Source: Cryptomeria japonica | Lineage: Eukaryota; Streptophyta; Pinopsida; Cupressales; Cupressaceae | Reading direction: 5' to 3' | NCBI RefSeq assembly: GCF_030272615.1 | Contig: NC_081409.1 | Span: 476,628,573-476,692,572 of the forward strand | DNA length: 64,000 nucleotides | In this document: positions 1-13,100 of the stretch, piece after piece | Position numbering within the stretch: the first letter of the stretch is position 1 | Layout: each line of letters starts with the position of its first letter | Made by a program: the position numbers and the translations under genes | Notes under the pieces: generated by a model | Database searches by the model: none | Told to the model about the DNA's origin: nothing | The model's input: only the letters and a program-made list of their open reading frames with translations

Positions 1-2
1 AA

Positions 3-2431
3 TTCATTCAAAAAAAAATGAAATATAATGCCCTGTCCCAAATACCTGTCGGAGTCATTGTCGAAGGAGATATTTTAGGGTACATTGACTACAAACTAGA
101 AGACCTAGGATCCTTAGCAATTCATTCCCAACTAAGTCTGTTTTGTGGGGATGACAAGAAGATGAAACTGGAATACAACATTCTGGAGAGGAAGAAACTT
201 CACAATGCAGTTTACTTCCTTGAAGAGTTCATAGAAGACCACATCCGCATCATCCTGAGCAGAGTGCATGGAGACAAGATGTATCTCAAGAGGACGCATG
301 ACATTACGCCTAAAGAAATTCATGTCATTACCAGTTTCTGCAACATTGGTGAGGTGCCAGCCCTAAGGAAATTCATCAAGACAGAAATGACTAAGCTCAC
401 CAGTTCTGTGAGCAATCAATGGGCAATGACCGTCAACACCATCAAAGATGAGTTGGTCAAGTATGCTTGCATGGCGATAGGATAGGATACTGGACATTTT
501 ATGCCAGTAGATTAAACTCTATCTCTACTATTGCATTTAATGTCGCCTATAGAATGATCATGGAGGATGCCTCATTTGATCTATGCACTTGTTCACAGAA
601 GCAACTCCTATTAAACTTGAAGTCCATCAAACAGGATAGTGCCCTAAGATTCAAATTTGGACAACTTTTGGTGGGTCTATTTTTCTACTTTCAAGGCTAT
701 TTCTTGGGAGTCGGTGATATTCAACAGTATGCTGACCAACTAGTCACCAAAAAAATTAGGGAAAGTCTCCAAGTGGTGGGAACCAGATATCCTGAAGTCT
801 TGAATAAATACTTTGATGAATTCAAGTGGAAGATGAGCCAGAGGATGAGGATATCTGGCGACATTGTTAAGAAGTATGAAGAGGACATATGCTTTACCAT
901 TAGAGTAGATGAGTGTTTAGTGGAAGCGGTAGAGCCTATATAGGAAGAAGTAGAACCTATGGGTTATGAGGTAATGTATGACATGTTACATGGGTATGCC
1001 TCTACCCTGATTGCCTCTCCTTTAAATGCTAAGAAAAAGTGAACCGGAACCTACTTGGAAAGGGTAACACCGGTTGAAGAGCCTTCTGTGAAAAAGGGAA
1101 AGGCAGTGCCAGTGGCATCGGCACCGGTTACCTCAACTAGCCTTAAAGTGACCAAGCGGTCACCTACCAAGAAGAAACTGGAACCTGCACCCGTTTAAGT
1201 ATTTGAAAGGAAGCGGAAGGCCAAGAGCAACTCACCAGAGTCTGAAGACACAGAATCAAATGTGCAACCTAAGAAGACAAGGAAAACAAGGATAAAGACA
1301 AAAGCTACTAGCAAGACACCTGCATCATCTGCACCAGTAAATATTGACGTCTCTTCTTATAAGCCAATGACACATTGTCAAAGGACTATCAAGAATATAA
1401 GAAGAAAATTGCTAAGTGATCTGAAGAAGTGTTTTGATGATTTTACTGATAGTGAGAAAGAGGAAACAGAGTGAGAAGTCATAAATTATTTGTGTAAAAA
1501 TGATCGGTCGCCATCAGAAATTAGATCTGAGGCACCTGATTCTTTATATAAGTCATTGGACAACAAATGATGCATTTCCATAGAGAAAGAACAGGAAATA
1601 AGGGAGAAAGTATTTTCTCAGTACTTTCCTAAAGCCTCCAATTCTGAATTATTTCAGATTATGGACACACATAAAGGTCTCTTCTGCATGAGAAGAAGAA
1701 GACTTAGGTTGCTTGAAGGCAAAAGCTCTGAAGTAAAGAAGGACACTCATCTGCATGCCAAAGTTATTGTCTGGTTGCATCAAGTGTCTAAGGCCAACAA
1801 GAAGGCTGAACAAGAACTAGAAACTAGAAAACCAGATGAGGTATTTGATGATGAAGAAGAATCAGCTACAAAATAGGTGGACACCGTTGATGTTGATGCC
1901 TTGGATGTTAAAGATGTTACTCCAGATGCTGAAAAGGAAAAGACTGATAAAGAAAAAGCAGACAAGGAGAAATAGGACAAAGAAAAAGAAGACAAGCAGA
2001 ATCTAGAAAAGGAAAAGGCAACCAAAGAGAAAGCGGAGAAAGAGGAAGAGAAAAGGAAAGTGGAGGAGAAGAAGAAACAAGAGGAAACAAGAAAAAGAAA
2101 AGAGGAAAGAAGAGGAGAAGAGGAAATAAGAGGAGAAGAGGAGAAGCAAAAAGATGAGGAGAAGCGGAAAGATGAGGAGAAGCGAAAAGAAGAAGAAAGA
2201 AAGGAGGAAGAGAAGAACAAGCATGAAGAAGAACAAAGGAAGAAAGAAGAGGAAAAGAAAAGAGTGGAAGAGGAGAAGGAAGCATAAAAGAACAAGTAAG
2301 CAGAGACTGCAAAGGCACCCAGTGGTCAAGCCAAACCAGTTGACATCACCAGTCCTCTTGATCTCCAATCTGTAGATGAATCGGAGTTGCTGCAAGGCAT
2401 AAACCTAGCACAGGAAAGACTAGAAGCATTG
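3..2431 (+). pseudogene. Accessory retroelement ORF of unknown function, upstream part
   Basis: I do not recognise the product. The frame is open from the window edge to about 485, then continues in another frame from about 467, so there is one frameshift near 470-485. From there a single frame runs to 2431 with in-frame stops (among them 941, 1472, 1874 and 2285). The first ~310 residues look globular. Residues encoded at about 1060-1470 are basic and rich in K, S, T and P. Positions about 1920-2290 form an extreme Lys/Glu tract likely to be a single charged helix or coiled coil. The frame ends where a Ty3-like element starts at 2432 and resumes without a shift at 19799, after the ATTGA duplication. 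A similarly organised ORF lies at 48715-51556 on the other strand. Gag or envelope-like roles are possible but unsupported by any motif I can see. Confidence 0.6.
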
Positions 2432-4552
2432 ATGATAGGGAGATTGAGAGAGAAGCTTCTCAAAGGTTCTTAAATGGTTTAAACAACCTCAAATGGTCCT
2501 CAAGGACAAATTTTTAAAGTCCTCCTTCTGGTTGTGATTTCAAGTTTTGATTTCTAGTTACTCAACACCTCATACACCCTTCAACCAATCACCCAATAAG
2601 TTGTCATTCCTTCCTTACTCAAGCTCTCATTACCTTGATTAACTAGTCATTCCACTCCCAAACATACTCCTCCTCACCCTTGCTATCCCATGACTGTAAA
2701 TTGACCTCCTCCAATGTCCCAAGAAGGAGGTTTAAGGCTATTCATAGTTTTATTCATGGTTTGAAGGTTCAACATTACCTTGCTCTAGGTTACTCAAACC
2801 CAATGCTTGGATTAAGTCAACAATGGAGTTTATCCTACTACAAAGGATTTTCAATGGTTCTTACTGAGTTTTCAAATTACTTTCAACTAACTTAGCAAGT
2901 CTCCTTAACATTATTCAAATCAGGTTAAGCATTTTTTGTGAAATAGACCCAAAACGCTAGTAGCTCGTGGAGGGCTAATTGGCACTTTTTTGTTCACCCA
3001 ACCCAACGATGGGAAATTCCTCCAAAAAAATTAACTTCATTGATTTTTTAGAGGTATAATCTAATATATTTTCATGGTTTAGGCCTCTATCAATGCAAAA
3101 TGAGGACTGTCCACTATTTATGGTACTTTTGTAAGGTTTCAAGAGGGTTTTCAAGCTTGCTTTATTAAATACACTTCTCCTTCACAAACCAAGGCCTAAA
3201 ACTAACCATGGGGCTATACCACACCTTGGAGATCACTATTCAAACACTTTCCAATTGTCATTTTTCCAAACACTTGGCACACTAGTTGTAAAAGATGATA
3301 AAAACAGTCATTTTCACTGTTTTCTGTCTTTTCACTATTATTTTTGTACAAAGGAGGATTAGAACTTCTAAAATGCCTGCACCAAAACATATATAAACCT
3401 TTTAACAACAAGTTAAATCTTCCTTCAACAAGTATGGTGAAGTCTCCATGCATAGAAGGTTTCAAAAACAATCTTGGTGCCAAAGACCAATATATTTCCC
3501 AAAACAGGGAGTTCATTGCCCTTCACAAACAATGATACTTTATAATGCAAAATGAATAAATTTTGGTGCCCCAGTCCCTTAAAAATGCTTCATGGGATAG
3601 GTTCATACCTCTGTCCATGTCTTGTTTCAATATCTGGTGCTTAGAACCCAAATTTTGAGCATAAAGGAAGAATACTAGCCAAGTTAGACAACTTGCCTAA
3701 TAAGTGCTCAAACTCATCTTTTCCATCATGAGTGACAGGAAAAACTTAAAATACAATATGTTAAAAGGTCTAACTTGGTCTCCAAGGTTCATATTTGCTT
3801 TGTTACCCATGGAGACCAAGTGTTTCAACCCATTTTCTTCAAAACCCCAGTTCAGGGCAGCGAACTGGTAAAAACTAAAAGATTTTTTTTGATAACCAAA
3901 ACACAGTAAAAACCCTAACAAAAACAATGAAAAACCTTCACAAAACCATGACACAAACTCCCATGAAAGAATAGTGTGGAAATATTGCTCTGTATGGACT
4001 GTTACAGTAGATTAAGCTTAAAAAGCATGAAAAACAGTCATATTTCATTAATTTCCTCTTGCTAATACAAAGCCAACCTATTTACAATGTTTGAAGTGTC
4101 CTTATATAGGCACACTCAAACAATTCCAACAATTATGGCATCCATAACTACCATGTAGAGTGATTTTACAACTTTTCTCACTTTTTGTCAAAATGTTGCT
4201 TGACAACATTGGCAATTTTTTACTCTTAGTGCATTTTTTACCTACAAGACAAATATCTTCCACCTAAACATTTGAGATGGTGTCAAATAATTAAATAGAC
4301 CTACTCCAATTCCTTTCTAAGCTTGTTACAAGTTTTTTAACATATTTTCACTATAATGCCATTTTTGGCTTAAAGGTACTATGGGCCAAAACTAGAAAGA
4401 AAACTTGAGAAAAACTATCTAAACACTTCTAAGATAAACCTAAACCATAATGAAACCTAAAACACACACTTGGACTCTTAAAATAGTCCTTTATTCAATT
4501 CTTGATCCCATCAGGATCAAACAAGCGAAATTGTGAAGGTGCTCCTGCACCA
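2432..4552 (-). repeat. 3' LTR of the Ty3-like element
   Basis: It matches 18017-19793 over its length, except for a stretch of roughly 330 bp near 3960-4300 that is present here and absent from the other LTR. On the minus strand it starts TGGTGCAGG, next to the PPT CAATTTTGGGGAGTA, and ends CCCTATCA. Confidence 0.88.
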
Positions 4553-4567
4553 TACTCCCCAAAATTG
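4553..4567 (-). promoter_or_regulatory. Polypurine tract of the Ty3-like element
   Basis: The minus strand reads CAATTTTGGGGAGTA directly before the 3' LTR start TGGTGCAGG. The position and purine run fit plus-strand priming. Confidence 0.6.
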
Positions 4568-5040
4568 AAAAAATTCCAAGTCCTCTTGGTAATGATACCT
4601 GCAAAACAAATGATACCTGCAAATCATATAGGCTTCATATTGACCTTTGGCATGTACTTGTCTTCAACTTCATCATGCATGGCCAAATGAAAAGCTCCTT
4701 CCTTCATCTTCACTCTAGGCCTTGCTGCAAAAATCAACATCCACCATAGTTGTAGCTACTCACAAGGTGTAAATGACACCATCAACTACCATTCCAATAA
4801 ACTCTTAGTCCAAGAACAATTCCATGAATATATATGAGAAATCTCAATAAACTTCATCCCAAAGTGAGGAGAAGTGCTCATTTGTAGGGACCAATATAGG
4901 TGCTTGGTGTCATCCATCAGTAACCTAGGATAGAGCATTGCTCCCATAAAGGTCATGACACCTTCATAAAGACAAGTACCAATCTGATAGTGTTTATGCA
5001 TGTAGACCTCTGTAGCAACATAATGATTAGTACCAACTAT

Positions 5041-5249
5041 CTATGTATCCTGCTTGTCAATAGGCTTCTCAAGTGCATGTGACCCTTGTATCATGTCTTC
5101 TTCTTGTTCAATCTGTTCAACAACTCCATCATCAGGATAAAGACTATGTGCTTCACCCACATTGATCTCTAACCCTTGCTCATACTCAAGAACCTTTGCC
5201 ATATAAGGTTCCTCTTCAACTCTTTGTTGCTCACTCTTCACTTCAGCAT
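5041..5249 (-). pseudogene. Continuation of the protease-bearing ORF after the copia insert
   Basis: The frame from 17322 continues here when the copia cluster and one copy of the GCATY duplication are ignored; the junction reads F-E-Q-Q-M-H-A-E-V. The segment is acidic (many E and D) and ends at a stop at 5041-5043. Further weak coding traces run on toward the PPT at 4567, with short ORFs and stops. I recognise no domain in this tail and see no reverse transcriptase or integrase signature. Confidence 0.65.
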
Positions 5250-5254
5250 GCATT

Positions 5255-6749
5255 TGTTGGCAATATTGCATTATAACAGACAATGAAAGATTGATGGCAT
5301 TTCATAAGGATATTGAGAAGGTTGTTGATGATTATGGATATAACTGATTAAGGATGTTTACTGTCTTGATATTATTATTTTGTCATTGATGTCAAGAAAT
5401 TGATTTTCTAATTCAGTATGATGTTGCCATATCATGATAAGTATGATTTGAAGATTATAAAGATGTCAATAAAAGACACAAGAAAGAATATGATGAATAA
5501 GGTATTCAATGGGCAACTATTACCGAGTCAGACAATGATGAGATCATGATGTTTTAGATTGTAAAGGTTAATACTATACTATGTTATCAAGCAAAGAACC
5601 TAGTCGGTAAACCCTAAGGAACCTAGTCAGTAAACCCTAAGGTTATCGCTATCGGTTAATGAAGGTGGAATGTCTACTGAGTGAAGTTTAGTATTTACTG
5701 AGTTGTTACCGAGTTGTAACCGAGCTATAACATAATACATTAAATGTTTGCATGCGTTATTTAATGAAGGAAACTGATGAGCTGGAACTGATTGAATGAT
5801 TGGTATGCCGTTAATATAATTTGTTAATGAATCTAAGGCAATGGAAAGTTGGCATGAAGATCTACAGCGCAGATTGAACCGCAATACCCTGGCACAAGTT
5901 CCAAGAAATATATGATAGTTCCTAGGTGGGGTAAAACATTTTCAAATCGAAAGATGCATTCAACCTGGACAAGATCGAAGATCTGATGGCTATGATTGAT
6001 CATGAGAAATGTGATCAAGGAGATTAAGTAGTTAACTAATTGTTTATAAATAGGAAACAATTGATAAACAATGTATGCGGGCAAGTGTATGCACAGGGAT
6101 GCTACATAGTGATTACCGAGCACAAAAACTTGAAGACCTGTTTGAATAATAGTGTATAGAAGCCCAGCACATAGACAAGATTAGTTCTATGTCTAGATTG
6201 TATTGAACAAATAAGAATCTGCTATAGCATTTTAGATGTGAAGTTGCAGATAGATTTTATTACTGTTATTTTGTGAAAGTGACAGAAAATCTCTTAACCG
6301 AGTGAACTTAACAGTCTTATTTGTAAAACCCTCTAGCAAGGTGACATTCTGATTGAGTGTTTGAAATCCTTTAACAAGGTCACTTTTAACAAGGTGAAGA
6401 TCCTAACAGATCTGAGGGAAATCCCTTAACCGGGTCACATCTAGCAATGTGTTTGTAATCTTTAACAAGACTTGCTTTTAACCGAGCATACTCTAGAAGA
6501 GTATATTTCTTAGTGGGTCCGAAATCACATAGTGGTTTTTCCCTATTTGGGTTTCCATGTTAAATCTGGTGTTATGAGTTTTATGATGTTTATATGTTTT
6601 TGAGTTTGCATGTTTAACAGTTTTGGTTATATTACTGAAATATATGTTACCGAGGTTGAATCTGATGTTTTTATGAAAGATTAAGTTTGTATGATTCACC
6701 CCCCCTCTCATCTTGTTGGCTATTGGATCTGTACTTACATTTAGTATCA
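5255..6749 (+). repeat. LTR A (5' LTR of copia element A)
   Basis: It begins TGTTGGCAATATTGC and aligns with LTR C. It contains a tandem 23-bp repeat (5596-5618 and 5619-5641), many ACCGAG motifs, TTTGGGTTTCCATG and a C-run near 6700. The last ~10 bp, the PBS and the start of gag are missing; sequence jumps at about 6749 straight into mid-gag, a deletion of about 450 bp relative to element B. Confidence 0.88.
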
Positions 6750-9341
6750 ACAAGACTAAAGGAGATTGTCAATCAAATCAAAGGAGCAGGTGGAACTATT
6801 GAAGAAAAGGATATAACAAGTAAGTTGTTAAGAACCCTTCTACCAGCTTATGCAATCTGAGTCTCTGCAATCAATGAATTGAGGTCTGTACCTAATATGC
6901 CAGTTTCTTTAGATGCTACTATTGGTAAGCCAGATGCATTTGAATTAAGTAACTTTGATAACAGTGTATCTTCGGTAAATAAAGTTGAATCTGCATTTAG
7001 TTCTTTTCATCTTGATGAATCTAATGATTTTAATGAAAGAAAGTATAAGTACTCTGAAGGAGATCACAGTGGAGCAAGTGAAAGATTTTGTAAGAACATG
7101 GAGGCAGTACACAAACTGTATGAGGAAATCAGAAAGCAAGAAGAGTTTGAAGCACTATTAGCCAAAAGGTTACCGAGAGGCAAAGGTAAGTATAAAGGAA
7201 AGCTACCTTTGAAATGTTTCAATTGTGATAAGATAGGACATATGGCTTCTAACTATCCTGACAAAGATTCTACTAAAAAGAGAGATTACCGAGATGATAG
7301 ACAGAAAGATAATCATTACAGAGGACACCGAGACTTTAGAAGAAGACATAGAAAGACATGCCTAATAGCTGATGAAGAATCCAATGATGATAAATCAGAT
7401 GAGACTGATACAGAGGAATTAGTTTATGTGGCTATCAAAGATGGATTAGATGAAGAAAGGTATGAAGAAAAAGCCCTAATATCTCACATAAACGCTAATG
7501 ATTCTTGGATTATAGATAGTGGATGCTCACATCATATGACAGGAGATAAACACAAGTTTGTTATATTAGAAGATTATGATGGAGGCTATGTCAGATTTGG
7601 TAATGATGCACCATGTTCGGTGAAAGCTAAAGGATCTATAACAGTTCTTGACAATGCAAGATGCAATGATGTTTATTGGGTTGAAGGTTTGAAATACAAT
7701 TTGTTAAGTGTAGCACAGCTAAACAACACAGGATACCGAATAGAATTTCAGAAAGGAATTGTCAAAGTTCATGACAAGAATGGAAAGTTAGCTGCTACCC
7801 GGACACAAACAAAAGGTAACACATTTCACCTTGACTCAACTTGGAATAAGTGTTTGCATGCAAAGATAGATAATACCTAGTTATGGCATAAAAGGTTTTG
7901 TCATGTAAATTTTCATAATTTGATCAAAATAAGTAAGAAGCACCGAGTAAGAGGTCTACCGAGTCTTCAAAAAATTCAGAATGCTATGTGCCAAAGATGC
8001 TAGATGGGTAAAATGACAAGATCAAACTTTGCAAGTAAGTCTTACACTTCTAAGGGAATTTTAGATCTAGTGCACACTGATCTTTGTGGTCCTATGAAAG
8101 TTCAAAGTTATTATGGTGATAAATATTTCATATTATTTGTGGATGACTATTCAGGGATGATGTTAGTAATGTTTTTAAAAGAAAAATCAGAAGCTTTTCA
8201 AATGTTTAAATGGTACAAGGCAAGAGTTGAAAATGAAACAGGAAGATAATTGAAATTTCTTAGATCAGATAAAGGAGGAGAGTTCACATCTGATGAATTC
8301 AACTTATTCTACAATGATCATGGTATTAAAGGACAAGTCTCTGCACTAAGAACTCCACAGCAGAATGGAATAGCTGAGAGAAGAAACAGATCTATTGTGG
8401 GTTGTGCTAGAACACTGATGATAGAAAAGAAGGTACCACAAACATTTTGCAGAGAAGCAATAAGCACAGCAGTTTACACCTTCAACCAAGTACAATTGAA
8501 GAAAGGTACTTTGAAGATACCATATGAAATCTGGTATGATAAGAAACCTAATGTAAGTTATTTTAAAATCTTTGGAATTAGATGCTATGTTCACAAAGTT
8601 GATAGAAATGGCAAGTTTGATTAGAAGAGTGAAGAAAGAACATTTCTACGTTATTCTTCTAGAAGCAAAGCATTTAAATGTCTGATAAAATCATCTAACA
8701 AAATAGTAGAAAGTGCAAATGTGAAAATTGATGAATTTGTAGAAAGAAATGATGAAGGAAATTCCAAGGAACCAGAAGACTATGATGAATTTGTCTATGT
8801 TCAACCGAGAAGTCTTACCGAGAAGACTATTGAAGAAAATGAAGAGAATATCCAGTTACCGAGTGATGAAGAAGATCATACAGAGCCTATCGAGCCTGTA
8901 TTAGCCAACTATGTCAGAGGACATCATGCACCAAGTCATATTATAGGAGATAAGGATGATCTAGTGATGACAAGGAGCAAACTGAGACAGAACACATGTT
9001 TGATATCTGAATTTGAATCGAGAATAGTGAAAGAGGCATTTAACAATGAAGATTGGATAAATGCTATGACAGAAGAGATTGATCAAATCAAGAAGAATGA
9101 CTCATGGACACTAATCCCAAGACCAAAGGACAAAAATGTAATCGATACAAAATGGATTTTCCGAAACAAACTAAATGAAAAAGGAGAGGTCATTCGAAAC
9201 AAAGCAAGACTAGTTTGCAAAGGTTATGCTCAAGAAGAAGGAATTGATTATGGTGAAACTTTTGCACCTGTATTGAACTTGGAAAAGATCAAAGATCTGA
9301 TGGCTATGATTGATCATGGGAAATGTGATCAAGGAGATTAA
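6750..9341 (+). pseudogene. Ty1/copia gag-pol of element A (gag through start of reverse transcriptase)
   Basis: One reading frame runs through the segment with five in-frame stops (6858, 7878, 8001, 8247, 8622) and no visible frameshift. Domains in order: C-terminal part of gag; one zinc knuckle near 7215 (C-x2-C-x4-H-x4, with the last Cys replaced by Tyr); basic linker; protease with WIIDSGCSHHM near 7505; integrase with the HHCC region near 7885-8000, D in HTDLCGP near 8070, D in RSDKGGEF near 8260 and E in NGIAERRN near 8365; linker; start of reverse transcriptase ([20 protein letters not shown]) near 9150-9270. At about 9271 the frame runs into LTR sequence and stops at 9339. Most stops sit where element B has CAG, CAA or TGG, so they fit C-to-T or G-to-A decay. 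Confidence 0.88.
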
Positions 9342-10077
9342 GCGGTTACCTAATTGTTTATAAATAGGAAACTGTTGATAAACAATGTATGCGGGCAAGT
9401 GTATGCACAGGGATGCTACATAGTGATTACCGAGCACAGAAGCTTGAAGACCTATTTGAATAACAAAGTATAGAAGCCTAGCAGATAGACAACATTAGTT
9501 CTATGTCTAGATTGTATTGAACAAATAGGAATCTGCTTTAGCATTTTAGATGTGAAGTTGCAGATAGATTTTATTACTGTTATTTTGTGAAAGCGATAGA
9601 AAATCTCTTAACCAAGTGGACTTAACAGTCTTATCTGTAAAACCCTCTAGCAATGTGACATTCTGATTGAGTGTTTGAAATCCTTTAACAAGGTCACTTC
9701 TAACAAGGTGAAGATCCTAACAAATCTAAGGGAAATCCCTTAACCGGGTCACATCTAGCAATGTGTTTGTAATCTTTAATAGGATTTTCTTTTAACCAAG
9801 CATACTCTAGAAGAGTATATTTCTTAGTGGATCTGAAATCCCACAGTGGTTTTTCCCTATTTGGGTTTCCATGTTAAATCTGGTGTTATGACGTTTATAA
9901 TGTTTGTATGCTTTTGAGTTTGCATGTTTAACAGTTTTGGTTATATTACTGAAATATATGTTACCGAGGTTGAATCTGATGTTTTTATGGATGATTAAGT
10001 TTGTATGATTCACCCCCCCCCCCCTATCATCTTGTTGGCTATTGGATCTATACTTATATTAAGTATCAGAACTATCA
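9272..10077 (+). repeat. LTR fragment B' (5' LTR of element B, 5'-truncated)
   Basis: It matches the last ~800 bp of LTR C (15454-16256). It is joined on the left to element A reverse transcriptase at a short ATTGAAC stretch. It ends AACTATCA, followed by a 2-bp spacer and the PBS. Confidence 0.88.
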
Positions 10078-10079
10078 AT

Positions 10080-10091
10080 TGGTATCAGAGC
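10080..10091 (+). promoter_or_regulatory. Primer binding site of copia element B
   Basis: It reads TGGTATCAGAGC, the exact complement of the plant initiator tRNA-Met 3' end, two bases after the LTR. Confidence 0.93.
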
Positions 10092-10141
10092 TTTGGACTC
10101 CAGAAGGAAAGTTTAAAAGTACTTGAGTTAAAGATCCAAAG

Positions 10142-13100
10142 ATGTATAAGTGGGATAAACTGAAGCTGAACAAGTCAAGTTTATCTACATGGTAGAAAAG
10201 GATGAAGCTACATCTATCAGGAGTTGGAGAATATGTTGTATACTATCTGGAGAATGATTTTGTCACACCAAGCACCTATCCATTGACTATGGAAAAGATA
10301 AAGGCAAAGCAAGAACATATTCAAGCAATGATTGAAATAACATCTGCATTGACCGATTCAGAGTTTAATGATCTAGAAGGATGCAATGATGCAAAGGCAA
10401 TGTGGGATAAGCTCATATCAGTATATGGAGGAGATGAACTTGTTTAAAGAGAAAAAGTAGATAGTCTAAGAGGACAACTTGAATCTATGAGGATGAATGA
10501 ACGTGAGAACATAACTCAATACAACACAAGACTGAAGGAGATTGTTAATGAAATGAAAGCAGTAGGCGGAACTATTGAAGAAAAGGATATAACAAGTAAG
10601 TTGTTAAGAACCCTTCTACCAGCTTATGCAATCCAAGTCTCTGCAATCAATGAATTGAGGTCTGTACCTAATATACCAGTTTCTTTAGATGCTACTATTG
10701 GTAAGCTACATGCATTTGAATTAAGTAACTTTGATAACAATGGATCTTCGGTAAATAAAGTTGAATCTGCATTTAGTTCTTTTCATCTTGATGAATCTAA
10801 TGATTTCAATGAAAGAAATTATAAGTACTTTGAAGGAGATCACAGTGGAGCAAGTGAAGGATTTCGCAAGAACATGGAGGTAGTACACAAAATGTATGAG
10901 GAAATTAGAAAGCAAGAAGAGTTTGAAGCACTATTAGCCAAAAGGTTACCGAGAGGCAAAGGTAAGTATAAAGGAAAGATACCTTTGAAATGTTTCAATT
11001 GTGATAAGATAAGACATAGGGCTTCTAACTATCTTGACAAAGATTCTACTGAAAAGAGAGATTACCGAGATGACAGACAGAAAGATAATCATTACAGAGG
11101 ACACCGAGACTTTAGAAGAAGAGATAGAAAGACATGCCTAATAGCTGATGAGGAATCTAACAATGATAAATCAGATGAGACCGATACAGAGGAAGTAGTT
11201 TATGTGGCTATCAAAGATGGATCAGATGAAGAAATGTATAAAGAAAAAGCCCTAATATCTCACATAAACACTAATGATTCTTGGATTATAGATAGTGGAT
11301 GCTCACATCATATGATAGGAGATAAACACAAATTTGCTATATTAGAAGAATATGATGGAGGCTATGTCAGATCTGGTAATGATGCACCATGTCCAGTAAG
11401 AGGTAAAGGATCTATAACACTTCTTGACAATGCAAGATGCAATGATGTTTATTGGGTTGAAGATTTGAAATACAATTTGTTGAGTGTAGCACAATTAAAC
11501 AACATAGGTTATTGAATACAATTTCAGAAAGGAATTGTCAAAGTTCATGACAAGAATGGAAAGTTAGCTGCTACCGGGACACAAACAAAAGGTAACACAT
11601 TTCACCTTGACTCAACTCGTAACAAGTGTTTGTATACAAATATTGATGATATCTGGTTATGGCATAAAAGGTTTTGTCATGTAAATTTTCATAATTTGAT
11701 CAAAATAAGTAAGAAACACCGAGTAAGAGGTCTACTAAGTCTTGAAAAACCTGAGAATGCTATGTGCCAAGGATGTCAGATGGGTAAGATGACAAGATCA
11801 AGCTTTACAAGTAAGTCTTACACTTCTAAGGGAATTTTAGATCTAGTGCACACTGATCTTTGTGGTCCTATGAAAGTTCAAAGTTATTATGGTGATAAAT
11901 ATTTCATATTATTTGTGGATGACTATTCAAGGATGATGTCAGTAATGTTTCTAAAATAAAAATCAGAAGCTTTTCAAATGTTTAAATGGTACAAAGCAAG
12001 AGTTAAAAATGAAATAGAAAGACAACTGAAATGTCTTAGATTAGATAGAGGAGGAGAGTTCACATCTGATGAGTTCAACTTATTCTCCAATGACCATGGT
12101 ATTAAAAGACAAGTCTCTACACCAAGAACTACATAGTAGAATGGAATAGCTGAGAGAAGAAACGGATCTATTGTGGGTTGTGCTAGAATACAAATGATTG
12201 AAAAGAAGGTACCACGAACATTTTGGAGAGAAGCAATAAGCACTGCTGTTTACACCTTGAACCGAGTTCAATTAAAGAAAGGTACTTTGAAGACACCATA
12301 TGAAATCTGGTATGATAAGAAACCTAATGTTAGTTATTTTAAAATCTTTGGAAGTAGATGCTATGTTCACAAAGATGATAGAAATGGCAAGTTTGATCAA
12401 AAAAGTGAAGAAGGAACATTTCTAGGTTATTCTTCTTGAAGCAAAGCATTTAAATGTCTGATCAAATCATCTAACAAAATAGTAGAGAGTACAAATGTGA
12501 AAATTGATGAATTTGCAAAAATAAATGATGAAGGAAATTCCAAGGAACTAGAAGATTGTGATGAATTTGTCTATGTTCAACCGAGAAGTCTTACCGAGAA
12601 GATTGTTGAAGAAAATGAAGAGAATATCCAGTTACCGACTGATTAAGAAGATCATACAGAGCCTACCGAGCCTGTATTAGCCAAGTATGTCAGAAGACAT
12701 CATGTACCAAGTCAGATTATAGGAGATAAGGATGATCCAGTGATGACAAGGAACAAACTGAGACAAAACACATGTTTGATATCTGAATTTGAACAGAGAA
12801 TAGTGAAAGAGGCATTTAACAGTGAAGATTGGATAAATGTTATGACATAAGAGATTGATCAAATCAAGAAGAATGACACATGGACACTAATCCCAAGACC
12901 AAAGGACAAAAATGTAATCGGTACAAAGTGGATTTTCAGAAACAAGTTAAATGAAAAAGGTGAGGTCATTCAAAACAAAGCAAGACTAGTTTGCAAAGGT
13001 TATGCTCAAGAAGAAGGAATTGATTATGGTGAAACTTTTGCACCTGTTGCTAGACTTGAAGGAGTAAGAACATTGTTGGCCTATGCTACTTTCAAAAATT

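Noticed and set aside
1780-2395. Long minus-strand open frames rich in Ser, Phe and Leu
   Set aside because: They are the mirror of the Lys/Glu-rich purine tract on the plus strand, which lacks stops in the complementary frames.
5627-6753. Minus-strand open frames within the copia LTRs (also at 9210-10013, 15989-16488 and 17055-17261)
   Set aside because: They lie in LTR sequence antisense to the element, recur only because the LTR is repeated, and show no protein family.
10008-10026. Long C homopolymer as an assembly error
   Set aside because: C-runs recur at the same LTR position in all copies, so the run is real, although its exact length may be unreliable.
10080-10091. tRNA-like sequence (also at the other PBS sites)
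   Set aside because: Only the complement of a tRNA 3' end is present; these are primer binding sites and not tRNA genes. No tRNA or rRNA gene was recognised in the window.
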